16,540 nucleotides of DNA from Clostridia bacterium. GTDB lineage: Bacteria > Bacillota > Clostridia > Christensenellales > Aristaeellaceae. Positions 7,589 to 14,042 of the stretch are shown one piece after another. Position 1 is the first letter of the stretch, and the number at the start of each line of letters is the position of its first letter. Position numbers and translations under genes: made by a program. The stretch spans positions 1 to 16,540 of the forward strand of contig CAAGII010000062.1 in assembly GCA_900769875.1 (NCBI GenBank). Reading direction: 5' to 3'. A model generated the notes under the pieces. It was not told where the DNA came from. It ran no database searches and saw only the letters and a program-made list of their open reading frames with translations.

Positions 7589-7824
7589 ATGCTTTGGGAA
7601 CGATGATCCTGCACAACACAAAGCCGGATTTCAAGGACAAGCGAATGGTTCTGACGTCCCTGGTTGCACCGATCATGCTGCCGGGGCCATGCAGCGCTTT
7701 TCCTGCCAATGTGGTGTATGAAAGGAGCTTCCGCTCCGCTGGCTGTGGACGCTTCAGCCTCCGACAGGCTTCTGCGGCGCTCATCGGATTGTATGTGGGG
7801 TTGAATCTGCTCATCTCCGGATGA
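7585..7824 (+). CDS. Hypothetical ORF (79 aa) overlapping the previous gene
   Basis: An ORF whose ATG overlaps the preceding stop (ATGA), the usual sign of translational coupling. The 79 residues start MNALGTMILHNTKPDFKDKR. The middle (PCSAFPANVVYERSFRSAGCGRF) is Cys/Arg-rich and unlike a normal domain. The end (AALIGLYVGLNLLISG) would form a membrane helix. I recognise no family. It may be a real small membrane protein or a decayed one; a small hairpin (GGAGCTTCCGCTCC, about 7724-7737) lies inside it. Confidence 0.4.
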   Translation: MNALGTMILHNTKPDFKDKRMVLTSLVAPIMLPGPCSAFPANVVYERSFRSAGCGRFSLRQASAALIGLYVGLNLLISG

Positions 7825-7903
7825 AGCAGGGGTTGACGGATTCGTGCGTAGGACGGAATTTAAACGGAAACGGCGTTGATCGCCGGTGAAAGGGAGGAGT
7901 TCC

Positions 7904-8752
7904 ATGCGGGGAAGGAAGCTGCTGCGCGTGGGTGCGCTGCTGATGGTGGCAGGTGTTCTGCTGGTGCTGATTGTGAGCAGGATGGACAATTTGATCCATG
8001 GGGAGGAGAAGAACATGACGTTGGTGCAAAAGACGCATGAGGTACAGGAAGCCTTCACAGGCATCCATGTGGAGGATGTGGATTGCGCTGTCCGCATTCT
8101 GCCTTCCGCCGACGGGATGTGCAAAGTCGTATGTCACGACAGGGTGGACGGAACCGTGTACCACACCGTCGATGCTCAGGGCGGCGAGCTGAAGATCACG
8201 CGACACGATACGAGGAAATGGTACCAGTTCTTCGATGTGTCGCTTGAGTCGGCTGCGGTAGAGGTTTATCTGCCGGAGCATGCGTATCGCGAGCTGGCAA
8301 TCAGCACGGCTTCCGGCAGCGTTGAGGTGGACAGGGGCTTTACCTTTGAACGCGTATCGCTCCACAGCAGCAGCGGAAGCATTCGCATGCTGAGCGATGC
8401 GCATGAGGAGCTGAAAGCGGAGAGTACCAGCGGCAGGGTGACGGTCAGCAGCACCCGATGCGGCAAGGCGAATGTCAAAACCACATCCGGCAGCATTGAG
8501 CTGAACGACGTGATCGCAGAGACGGAGCTTTCCATCCACACAACAAGCGGCAGCGTTACGCTCGATGGCTGCGACGGCGGCTCCGTTCGGGTGAAAACCG
8601 TCAGCGGCTCCGTGAAGGGCACGCTGCTCTCCGACAAGGTGTTCGTTACGCACACCGTCAGCGGCAGCGTGAGGGTTCCGGAGTCTGCGGGCGGCGGAGA
8701 GTGCGATATCCACACCACCAGCGGCAGCATCAGGCTGGATGTCAAGCGCTGA
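7904..8752 (+). CDS. DUF4097-family membrane-anchored beta-helix protein (LiaG-like)
   Basis: A 282-residue protein with an N-terminal signal anchor (about residues 4-25, LLRVGALLMVAGVLLVLIV) and a long repetitive extracytoplasmic part (Pfam PF13349, formerly annotated as putative adhesin). Eight copies of an x-x-S-G-[SR]-[VI] motif (TASGSV, SSSGSI, STSGRV, TTSGSI, TTSGSV, TVSGSV, TVSGSV, TTSGSI) recur about every 18-21 residues, as in a right-handed beta-helix. I chose the ATG at 7904, with GGGAGGAG just upstream; the frame is open from 7886 but lacks a site there. Such proteins often pair with PspC or toastrack proteins in cell-envelope stress operons (for example near liaFSR). The molecular function is unknown. 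Confidence 0.82.
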   Translation: MRGRKLLRVGALLMVAGVLLVLIVSRMDNLIHGEEKNMTLVQKTHEVQEAFTGIHVEDVDCAVRILPSADGMCKVVCHDRVDGTVYHTVDAQGGELKITRHDTRKWYQFFDVSLESAAVEVYLPEHAYRELAISTASGSVEVDRGFTFERVSLHSSSGSIRMLSDAHEELKAESTSGRVTVSSTRCGKANVKTTSGSIELNDVIAETELSIHTTSGSVTLDGCDGGSVRVKTVSGSVKGTLLSDKVFVTHTVSGSVRVPESAGGGECDIHTTSGSIRLDVKR

Positions 8753-8879
8753 TACGACGCACGACCACGCAATATGGCGTCCGCGCCTTCAGAATGTCTG
8801 CGTGAAAGAGCATGACATCCTGCGGGCGCAGGCGCGTTGTTGCATGAAAACGAATGATCCAAAGAGGAGCAAGAGCTGC

Positions 8880-9380
8880 ATGAAACCGACTGCGATCCTG
8901 TATACCTCCGCCAGCGGGCATACCCGGCAGTACGCCGAGTTGTTTGGCGAAAAGACCGGTCTGCCTGTCTACTCACTGGAGGAAGCCTGTGCGAAGCTTC
9001 CGTCCGGTTGTCCGGTGATCTACATGGGCTGGATTCGCGCAAGCCATATCATGGGCTACGCCAGAGCGGTAAAGCGCTTCACCATGTGCGCGGCGTGTGG
9101 TGTGGGTCTGTGCGATACCGGTACGCTGAAAGCCGAGGTGCGCAAGGCGACCGGCATAGCTGAGATCATTCCGCTGTTCACAATGCAGGGCGGCATGGAA
9201 CACAGCAGCCTCAGGGGCATCAGCAGGTTTGTGATCGCCATGCTCACAAAGGGACTTGCCGCAAAGAAGCAGCGCACAGCGCAGGATGACAGAATGCTGG
9301 AGCTGCTGAGGAGCGACGCCAGCTATGTCAGCGAGAGCAATCTATCCGCGCTGCTCGATTGGTACGCGGCGAAGAGCTGA
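8880..9380 (+). CDS. Flavodoxin-like protein
   Basis: A 166-residue protein with a flavodoxin-type fold. The N-terminal strand and phosphate-binding loop read ILYTSASGHTRQYAELF (about residues 5-21), matching the [ST]-x-[ST]-G-x-T motif that holds the FMN phosphate. VIYMGWIRASHIMGYARAVKRF (about 44-65) resembles the loop regions of the flavodoxin-domain proteins related to menaquinone-dependent protoporphyrinogen oxidase. CAACGVGLCDTG holds three cysteines. I chose the ATG at 8880, 10 nt after AGAGGAG; the ATG at 8844 is possible. It is the last gene before the terminator at 9448-9486 and 127 bp after the DUF4097 gene, so probably co-transcribed. A redox role is inferred only from the fold. 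Confidence 0.72.
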   Translation: MKPTAILYTSASGHTRQYAELFGEKTGLPVYSLEEACAKLPSGCPVIYMGWIRASHIMGYARAVKRFTMCAACGVGLCDTGTLKAEVRKATGIAEIIPLFTMQGGMEHSSLRGISRFVIAMLTKGLAAKKQRTAQDDRMLELLRSDASYVSESNLSALLDWYAAKS

Positions 9381-9447
9381 CAGGCATGAGGTAATGCGTG
9401 AAGGCGCGCCATGCGTGCATCTGCCGGAGAAAACCCCCGCCCAACGA

Positions 9448-9486
9448 TTCGCCTGACGAAGCCAATGGCTTTGCGGCGGATTTTTT
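9448..9486 (+). terminator. Terminator of the PspC operon
   Basis: The outer stem TTCGCC (9448-9453) pairs with GGCGGA (9475-9480), the inner stem AAGCC (9459-9463) with GGCTT (9467-9471), and TTTTTT follows at 9481-9486. It has an internal loop but a good T-run. Confidence 0.65.
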
Positions 9487-9494
9487 CGCGCAAG

Positions 9495-9525
9495 CAAAAG
9501 CCGCTGCAGGTTTGCTTGCAGCGGC
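9495..9525 (-). terminator. Terminator of the LplABC-type operon
   Basis: A 9-bp stem, GCCGCTGCA (9500-9508) with TGCAGCGGC (9517-9525), and an 8-nt loop. On the minus strand it is followed by TTTTG and, after 9 nt, AAAAAA. It lies 41 bp past the stop of the last permease gene and faces the plus-strand terminator, so the two convergent operons each have their own stop. Confidence 0.75.
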
Positions 9526-9566
9526 AGGGAACACGATGCGGCGAAACCGGATGACAGGGGATGGAC

Positions 9567-10451
9567 TCAGCCCTTCACGGAGCCCAGCACCATGCCCTTG
9601 ACGAAGTAACGCTGCAGGAAGGGATACAGAACCAGCATGGGGAAGCAGGCCACGAAGATCATGGCGCACTTCACGGTCTTGTCGGATACGAGCGCCAGCG
9701 CTTCCCAGTCGCCGGCGCCCATCTGCGTGAGCTTCTGGTCGATGACGATGGTGCGCATGTAGCTCTGCAGCGGATACTGCTCCGGCCCCCTGCTGTAGAT
9801 GATGCCATTGAACCACTCGTTCCAGTGGTACACGGTGGAATACAGGGCCACGGTTGCCAGCGCGGCGGTGGAGGTGGGGACGAATCCCTGCCACAGGATG
9901 CGCCACTGGCTGGCTCCGTCGATGATGGCGGCCTCCTCCAGCTCTCTCGGAGTCTGGCGGAAGAAGTTCAGGAGCAGGATGATGTTGTATACAGGCACGG
10001 CGCCGGGAATCACCAGCGACCAGAAGGTGCCCTTCAAGCCGGTGAGATTGATGACCATGTACAGGGGAATCATGCCGCCGGACACCAGCATGGTGATGAA
10101 GAAATACCATGCGTAAATGGTGCGCCCGTGGAACTGATCTGGCTCCTTGCTCAGCGGATAAGCGCAGATGATGCAGAAGAACATGTTCAGTCCCACGCCG
10201 ATGACCACGCGCTTGAGCGAAACAAGCATGGCATCCCAGAAGGGAGCGCGGTTGATGACGTACCTATAGCTTTCCAGTGTGAAGTTGACAGGCCAAAGAG
10301 TGACCAGACCGCCGGAGGCGGAGGACTTGTCTGACAGGGAAATCGCGAACACATGGATCAGCGGAATCAGACAGGAGGCGGCCAGCAAGCCGATCAGCAG
10401 CGCGTTGATGACAACGAAAGCCCGGGCACCAAAGGACTTTGACTTAACCAT
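9567..10451 (-). CDS. ABC transporter permease, LplC/YtcP-like
   Basis: A 294-residue membrane subunit of a carbohydrate (probably oligosaccharide) importer. I chose the ATG at 10451 because GGGGAG ends 9 nt before it; the in-frame GTG at 10460 overlaps that site. About six membrane helices can be drawn. The N-terminal periplasmic part has the typical VNFTLESYRYVI (about 55-66), and the EAA loop is at about 172-190 (EEAAIIDGASQWRILWQGF). The C-terminus (FVKGMVLGSVKG) is characteristic of the class. It lies 16 bp after the partner permease gene and is the last gene of the operon. Confidence 0.93.
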   Translation of the reverse strand: MVKSKSFGARAFVVINALLIGLLAASCLIPLIHVFAISLSDKSSASGGLVTLWPVNFTLESYRYVINRAPFWDAMLVSLKRVVIGVGLNMFFCIICAYPLSKEPDQFHGRTIYAWYFFITMLVSGGMIPLYMVINLTGLKGTFWSLVIPGAVPVYNIILLLNFFRQTPRELEEAAIIDGASQWRILWQGFVPTSTAALATVALYSTVYHWNEWFNGIIYSRGPEQYPLQSYMRTIVIDQKLTQMGAGDWEALALVSDKTVKCAMIFVACFPMLVLYPFLQRYFVKGMVLGSVKG

Positions 10452-10467
10452 ATCATTCACCTCCCCG

Positions 10468-11418
10468 TCAGAATACTCTGTAGTCCGCGAACTTATAGGC
10501 GCACAGATAGCTTACAGAAATAAAGATGGTCGATACAACGGATTTGAACATGCTCACAGCGGCGGACTGCCCCCACAGGCCGTTCTTGAAGCTCAAACGA
10601 TAAATGAAGGTGTCAAGAATATCGCCGGTGGAATACACAGCCTCGCTGTACATGTTATAGACCTGGTCAAAACCGGCATTCAGCACGTTGCCAAGGCTCA
10701 GCACCATCATCAGCACGATAATCATGCGCATATTGGGCAGCGTTACATGAATCATCCGCTGGAAACGATTGGCGCCGTCAATGGTCGCGGCCTCATACTG
10801 GGTGGGATCAATGTTGGTGATGGCAGCGAGGTACACGATGGTACCGAAGCCGAATTCCTTCCACACATCCGTAAAGACCAATGTGAAGCGGAACCATTTG
10901 TTGCTGCCCAGGAAGAAGATGGGCTCTATACCAAACAGGCCGAGGAAACGATTGACCAGACCGCCGTTGGGGGAGAGCAGGTCGATCAGGATACCGGCCA
11001 GGATGATCCAGCTCAGGAAGTGCGGCAGATAGATCAGTGTTTGGGAGACGCGGCGGAAGGTATTGCTCGTGATTTCGTTCAGCAGGATGGCCACGGCGAC
11101 CGGAACGATCAGGTGCAGGATGATCTTCCATGCTGCGATGATCACGGTATTCCTCAGCGCGGGAATGGTCTGGGGATTGCGGAGCAGCATTTCAAAATTC
11201 TTCATGCCGACCCACTTCTGGTTGCCGAACAGACCCTTGGCCGGAATGAAGTTTTCAAATGCCATTTTCAGGCCGATCATGGGAAGATACATGTAGATGA
11301 AGACGAGGATCACGCCGGGCAGCAGCATCAGATGGAACGGCAATTCCCTCTGAAAGCGGCCCTTTTTCCGGTTGTACTTCAGGTTGATGTTCTTACTGGA
11401 TACCATGGGTTCTGCCAC
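10468..11418 (-). CDS. ABC transporter permease, LplB-like
   Basis: A 316-residue membrane subunit that pairs with the LplC-like permease. The start is the GTG at 11418, preceded by CAGGGGGCG; the ATG at 11406 (residue 5) is an alternative. A basic cytoplasmic head (NLKYNRKKGRFQRELP) leads into the first helix at about residue 28 (HLMLLPGVILVFIYMYLPMIG), the classic start of LplB proteins. The EAA loop lies at about 209-230 (EAATIDGANRFQRMIHVTLP). The C-terminal SYLCAYKFADYRVF is also typical. The importer has no ATPase gene here, as is usual for this family. Confidence 0.93.
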   Translation of the reverse strand: MAEPMVSSKNINLKYNRKKGRFQRELPFHLMLLPGVILVFIYMYLPMIGLKMAFENFIPAKGLFGNQKWVGMKNFEMLLRNPQTIPALRNTVIIAAWKIILHLIVPVAVAILLNEITSNTFRRVSQTLIYLPHFLSWIILAGILIDLLSPNGGLVNRFLGLFGIEPIFFLGSNKWFRFTLVFTDVWKEFGFGTIVYLAAITNIDPTQYEAATIDGANRFQRMIHVTLPNMRMIIVLMMVLSLGNVLNAGFDQVYNMYSEAVYSTGDILDTFIYRLSFKNGLWGQSAAVSMFKSVVSTIFISVSYLCAYKFADYRVF

Positions 11419-11447
11419 AGTTGTCGCCCCCTGTAAGTGATTTGAAA

Positions 11448-11477
11448 GCGGGGGCTGATGTTGTCACCAGCCCCCGC
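11448..11477 (-). terminator. Intra-operon hairpin between binding-protein and permease genes
   Basis: A perfect 10-bp GC-rich stem, GCGGGGGCTG (11448-11457) with CAGCCCCCGC (11468-11477), and a 10-nt loop. On the minus strand only TTTCAAA follows. It sits in the 75-bp gap between the LplA-like stop and the LplB-like start, at the same place in the gene order as the hairpin at 786-819, and probably makes the binding protein more abundant than the permeases. Confidence 0.7.
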
Positions 11478-11493
11478 AGGTCAACCATTCAGA

Positions 11494-13113
11494 TTACTTC
11501 GTGGACGCATACCAGGCGTTGACCTCTTCGGTGATCATATCGCCGCCGTTGGCGTAGAAGTTCTCCACAAACGTGTCGAAGGCGTCGATAGGCGCTTCGC
11601 CGGTGATGATCTTCACGAAGGTCTCGTTCTGCAGATCCTTCAGGTAGTTCATGTACAGGGTCATGCTTTCGGTGGGAGCGCCCACGAACATCATGTCCTG
11701 CGTCAGGTTGTTCTCCTTGTAGTAGTTCAGCACGCCGTAAGCGCCCTCAGCGCCGTAGATGCGCTCCCAGCCCCACAGGGCGAAGCCTTCCTCGGAGCCG
11801 GACTCGAAGGCCAGCAGCTTCTGCAGGATGGAGTAGCCTTCACCGGTGACGTTGGAGAAGTCACCCGCCTGACGGCCGGCTTCCAGATCCAGGAAAGCGT
11901 TCAGGTTCTTGTCGGGCTTGGTGGGAGTGACGGGAGACAGCTTCCAAATGGACTCGGAATCCAGAGGAGCGTAGTACACGCCGTTCTCATTGTTGGGGCC
12001 CCAGCACTTGTCGATGAACAGATTGTACATCTTCACGACAGCCTCAGGATGCTTGCAGTCCTTGCGAACCACGGTCCAGGAGGTGGTGCCCACGTCGGTC
12101 TGAGCCTTCGCCTGATGATCGGTCGCGGTCACGATGGGGAAAGCCTGCCACTGGCCGTCGGGCTCGAGGTTCTTGTTGTTCTGCAGGGGATAGATGGAGT
12201 TCCACTGAGCGCCGAAGGCGATGCCGCACTTGCCGGAGGTGGTAGCCTCGGCAACCTTGCCGTCGTCCTTGACCGCGAACTCGGAGTCCAGCAGGCCGTC
12301 CACATACAGCTGATGCAGGGTCGCCAGAGCTTCCTTGGTGCCGGGCAGGAGAGAACCGTACACCAGCTTGCCGGTGCCGTCATCCACCCAGATTTCCGGA
12401 TAGGAGTCGTAGGCGTTGAAGAAGCCCTTCAGGGTGAACAGCTGATCCCAGGGGGTCTTGGACACGGCAATGCCGATGGTGTCCTTCACGCCGTTGCCGT
12501 CGAAGTCAGCCTCGGTGAAGGCCTTGGCGGTGGCAATCAGCTCGTCCATGGTGGTGGGGACGGGCAGGTTCAGCTTCTCCAGCCAGTCGGTACGGATCCA
12601 CAGCAGGTCAGCGATCATCAGGGTTTCACCGACCACGGGCAGGGCGTACAGCTTGCCGTCGAAGGTCACGGCGTCAAAGGGAGAGGTGCCGGTCTCCAGC
12701 ATGACCTTCTTGGTCTGCTCGGTGGCATACTGAGCATAGATCTCGTCCAGAGGCATGATCAGATCAGCCTCGTACAGCTGCTTGGCCTGCAGGGCGGTCA
12801 CGTTCAGGAACTCGGGAATCGCGCCAACCGCCAGCTCGGCAGCCAGCTTCTGGTCGTACTCGTCGCCGCTCTTCACGATCCAGTCGTACTCGACGATGAT
12901 GTTGAGCTCATCGCGGTACAGATCGCACCAGAGGTTGTCGGTCATGGTCTTGTCAGGGTGCTGAGAGAAGTAGTTGGCGTCCAGCGTGTCGTCCGTGGAG
13001 CGCACAAAGTGTACGGTCACGGGTTCGTCGTACTTCTGCTCGTTCGCCAGCGCGCAGGTGCAAAGCATCATCAGCGCCATCAGCAGAGACACAACGGAGA
13101 GCAGTTTCTTCAT
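11494..13113 (-). CDS. ABC transporter solute-binding protein, LplA-like
   Basis: A 539-residue extracellular substrate-capture protein, longer than the usual 400-450 residues, as is normal for the LplA type. I chose the ATG at 13113, 7 nt after AAAGGAGG; the TTG at 13134 would put the ribosome site inside the gene. The export signal is MKKLLSVVSLLMALMMLCTC, with likely cleavage after ALA at residue 23. C18 and C20 do not sit in a standard lipobox, so the form of membrane attachment is uncertain. An EF-hand-like loop, DFDGNGVKDTIG (about 203-214), is a regular calcium-binding feature of this family. It is first in the operon, followed by a hairpin and the two permeases. The substrate is unknown; relatives take up polysaccharide-derived oligosaccharides. 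Confidence 0.92.
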   Translation of the reverse strand: MKKLLSVVSLLMALMMLCTCALANEQKYDEPVTVHFVRSTDDTLDANYFSQHPDKTMTDNLWCDLYRDELNIIVEYDWIVKSGDEYDQKLAAELAVGAIPEFLNVTALQAKQLYEADLIMPLDEIYAQYATEQTKKVMLETGTSPFDAVTFDGKLYALPVVGETLMIADLLWIRTDWLEKLNLPVPTTMDELIATAKAFTEADFDGNGVKDTIGIAVSKTPWDQLFTLKGFFNAYDSYPEIWVDDGTGKLVYGSLLPGTKEALATLHQLYVDGLLDSEFAVKDDGKVAEATTSGKCGIAFGAQWNSIYPLQNNKNLEPDGQWQAFPIVTATDHQAKAQTDVGTTSWTVVRKDCKHPEAVVKMYNLFIDKCWGPNNENGVYYAPLDSESIWKLSPVTPTKPDKNLNAFLDLEAGRQAGDFSNVTGEGYSILQKLLAFESGSEEGFALWGWERIYGAEGAYGVLNYYKENNLTQDMMFVGAPTESMTLYMNYLKDLQNETFVKIITGEAPIDAFDTFVENFYANGGDMITEEVNAWYASTK

Positions 13114-13168
13114 AGGAAAGCCTCCTTTTTTCAATTGTGACTGGACTCACGCCAGCCTTGTTATTCAT

Positions 13169-13228
13169 AGCATAGCATATGTTGCCAAAGAAATCAATGG
13201 ACAAATAGTGATTATTATATAGACAAAA
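13169..13228 (-). promoter_or_regulatory. Promoter and putative activator site of the LplABC-type operon
   Basis: Read on the minus strand: -35 TTGATT (complement of 13192-13197), 17-bp spacer, -10 TATGCT (complement of 13169-13174). Directly upstream are two copies of a GACAAA element (ATGGACAAAT from 13197 and ATAGACAAAA from 13219 on the plus strand), 22 bp apart. The position next to the -35 fits an activator. The flanking DNA is much more AT-rich than the genes. The leader to the ATG is about 49 nt. Confidence 0.55.
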
Positions 13229-13265
13229 TTCAGGCTTGAGCGATTGGGCGTTTGAGCCACAGCAT

Positions 13266-13432
13266 TCACAGCATATTCGGAAAGGAAAGCAACCACTCCG
13301 GTTGCCGCGTTCTGTGCCTGTGGAGCTTGCTGCGAGATGTTGCCCGCGATGAAAGGGTAGACCTATGGCGTGCGCGGGCTGTCGTCATGGACAGAGGCAT
13401 CATCTGCCTGTGATCCAGGTCTGTGAAAACGC
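13266..13432. other. Host-side spacer without recognised genes
   Basis: I see no gene between the importer promoter and the tRNA terminator. A 6-bp hairpin (GCAACC 13289-13294 with GGTTGC 13300-13305) followed on the minus strand by TTTCCTTT is a weak terminator-like structure. Confidence 0.4.
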
Positions 13433-13464
13433 AAAAAAAGAAGGAGCCGAATCTACTCCTTCTT
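13433..13464 (-). terminator. Terminator downstream of the tRNA-Arg 3' end
   Basis: A 9-bp stem, AAGAAGGAG (13438-13446) with CTCCTTCTT (13456-13464). The minus strand continues into a T-run (complement of 13433-13439). It stands 1 bp beyond the CCA end of the tRNA fragment, exactly where the terminator of an intact minus-strand tRNA gene would be, so this side is the original chromosome. Confidence 0.8.
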
Positions 13465-13465
13465 A

Positions 13466-13510
13466 TGGTGAGCCCGGCGGGATTCGAACCCACGACCTTT
13501 TGATTCGTAG
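13466..13510 (-). pseudogene. 3' fragment of tRNA-Arg(ACG), probable attachment site of an integrated element
   Basis: Read on the minus strand, the 45 bases match tRNA positions 32-76: anticodon loop CTACGAA (anticodon ACG, arginine), 3' half of the anticodon stem TCAAA, variable region, T arm GTGGG-TTCGAAT-CCCGC (fully paired with one wobble), acceptor strand CGGGCTC, A73 and an encoded CCA. The sequence continuing past 13510 has no matching anticodon-stem half, D arm or 5' acceptor strand (expected GAGCCCG). Tyrosine recombinases commonly insert elements at a tRNA 3' half, leaving such a fragment at the far junction while the element restores the gene at the other end. The element should therefore lie on the high-coordinate side. 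Confidence 0.8.
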
Positions 13511-13583
13511 CCAGCAATTCCGCATATCATGAAAGCCTTATTTTACTAGGGTTTCGAGGCTTTTGAAGGCTTGAAAAAAGGGC

Positions 13584-13635
13584 TTTGACCACCGTTTGAC
13601 CACCGAGCGTTTCAACCCATTTCTCTTGACCACCG
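13584..13635. repeat. Direct repeats of TTTGACCACCG with 11-bp period
   Basis: TTTGACCACCG occurs in perfect tandem at 13584-13594 and 13595-13605, with a third copy differing only in its first base at 13625-13635. The 11-bp spacing is about one helical turn and not a multiple of three. It lies 75-125 bp from the tRNA fragment, a distance that fits arm-type integrase binding sites. Confidence 0.75.
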
Positions 13636-13723
13636 AAAAATGAGTTCTTCCCGCAGACTGCAAAATACCAGATTGCACATCATGTGAAGCGGTGTGACAT
13701 GCATCAGAATTGTCAGAAAGCAT

Positions 13724-13748
13724 GTCGTTTTTATTTTGTCGTTTTTAT
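13724..13748. repeat. Two direct copies of GTCGTTTTTAT, 14 bp apart
   Basis: Identical 11-mers at 13724-13734 and 13738-13748, separated by TTT. Function unknown; they may be another protein-binding array of the same junction. Confidence 0.5.
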
Positions 13749-13800
13749 ATGCAACTTTGGGGTAAAAACCGATGAGATGTTATTTGCGGTGGAAATGTAG

Positions 13801-13841
13801 TAGTACAACAGGACTCGAACCATCGGCCTGTCACTTAGGAG
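13801..13841 (-). pseudogene. Second tRNA-like 3' fragment, anticodon loop CTCCTAA (Arg CCT-like)
   Basis: Read on the minus strand, CTCCTAA (13841 to 13835) looks like an anticodon loop with anticodon CCT, followed at the right distance by a T-loop in GGTTCGAGTCC (13821 to 13811). The 5' half of the anticodon stem does not match, and the T stem pairs only at its two inner positions plus one wobble. There is no CCA. It is therefore a degraded fragment or a phage-type attachment core rather than a gene. Its layout copies that of the intact 3' fragment at 13466-13510. Confidence 0.45.
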
Positions 13842-13972
13842 TGGGAAAAAGTGATAGTCCGCGTTCGCCTTTGCTTGCCTTTCAACCCCTTGAAATGCTT
13901 GATTTTACTGAATTTCTAACGAATGTGAGTGTTCGCATTTCCTAGTAAAATACCTTGCAAATCCTGGGTTGC

Positions 13973-14042
13973 TGTTAGATAAGTGTTAGATTTTCTAACA
14001 AAAGTTGGGGGCTCGAAAACCAGCGCTCACTTTTGTTAGAAA
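13973..14042. repeat. TGTTAGAT 11-bp-period repeats and a perfect 14-bp inverted repeat
   Basis: TGTTAGAT occurs at 13973-13980 and 13984-13991, an 11-bp period. TTTCTAACAAAAGT (13992-14005) is the perfect reverse complement of 14029-14042, with a 23-nt loop, and each arm again contains the TTAGA/TCTAA element. A further TTTCTAAC lies at about 13912-13919. The array follows the second tRNA-like fragment as the TTTGACCACCG array follows the first. Confidence 0.7.

Noticed and set aside
7832..7870. TTGACG at 7832 as the -35 of a separate DUF4097 promoter
   Set aside because: No acceptable -10 at 16-18 bp; co-transcription from 7016-7082 is simpler.
10279..11436. Plus-strand open frame of 385 codons opposite the permease genes
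   Set aside because: The complementary strand encodes two permeases with EAA loops and ribosome sites.
11458..13140. Plus-strand open frame of 560 codons opposite the LplA-like gene
   Set aside because: Rich in His/Gln/Gly/Val with no domain, while the minus strand encodes a signal peptide and a full binding protein.
13266..13517. Minus-strand open frame of 83 codons (LATNQKVVGSNPAGL...)
   Set aside because: Its first part is the translation of the tRNA-Arg fragment, a well-known artefact, and the rest crosses the tRNA terminator.
13584..13635. TTTGACCACCG repeats as a CRISPR array
   Set aside because: The units are 11 bp, two are in direct contact, and there are no spacers of uniform length and no cas genes.
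13538..13723. Minus-strand open frame of 61 codons as the tail of an integrase
   Set aside because: No catalytic motif of a tyrosine recombinase and no ribosome site; the 11-bp repeats in it are not a multiple of three, so they look like DNA sites rather than coding sequence.
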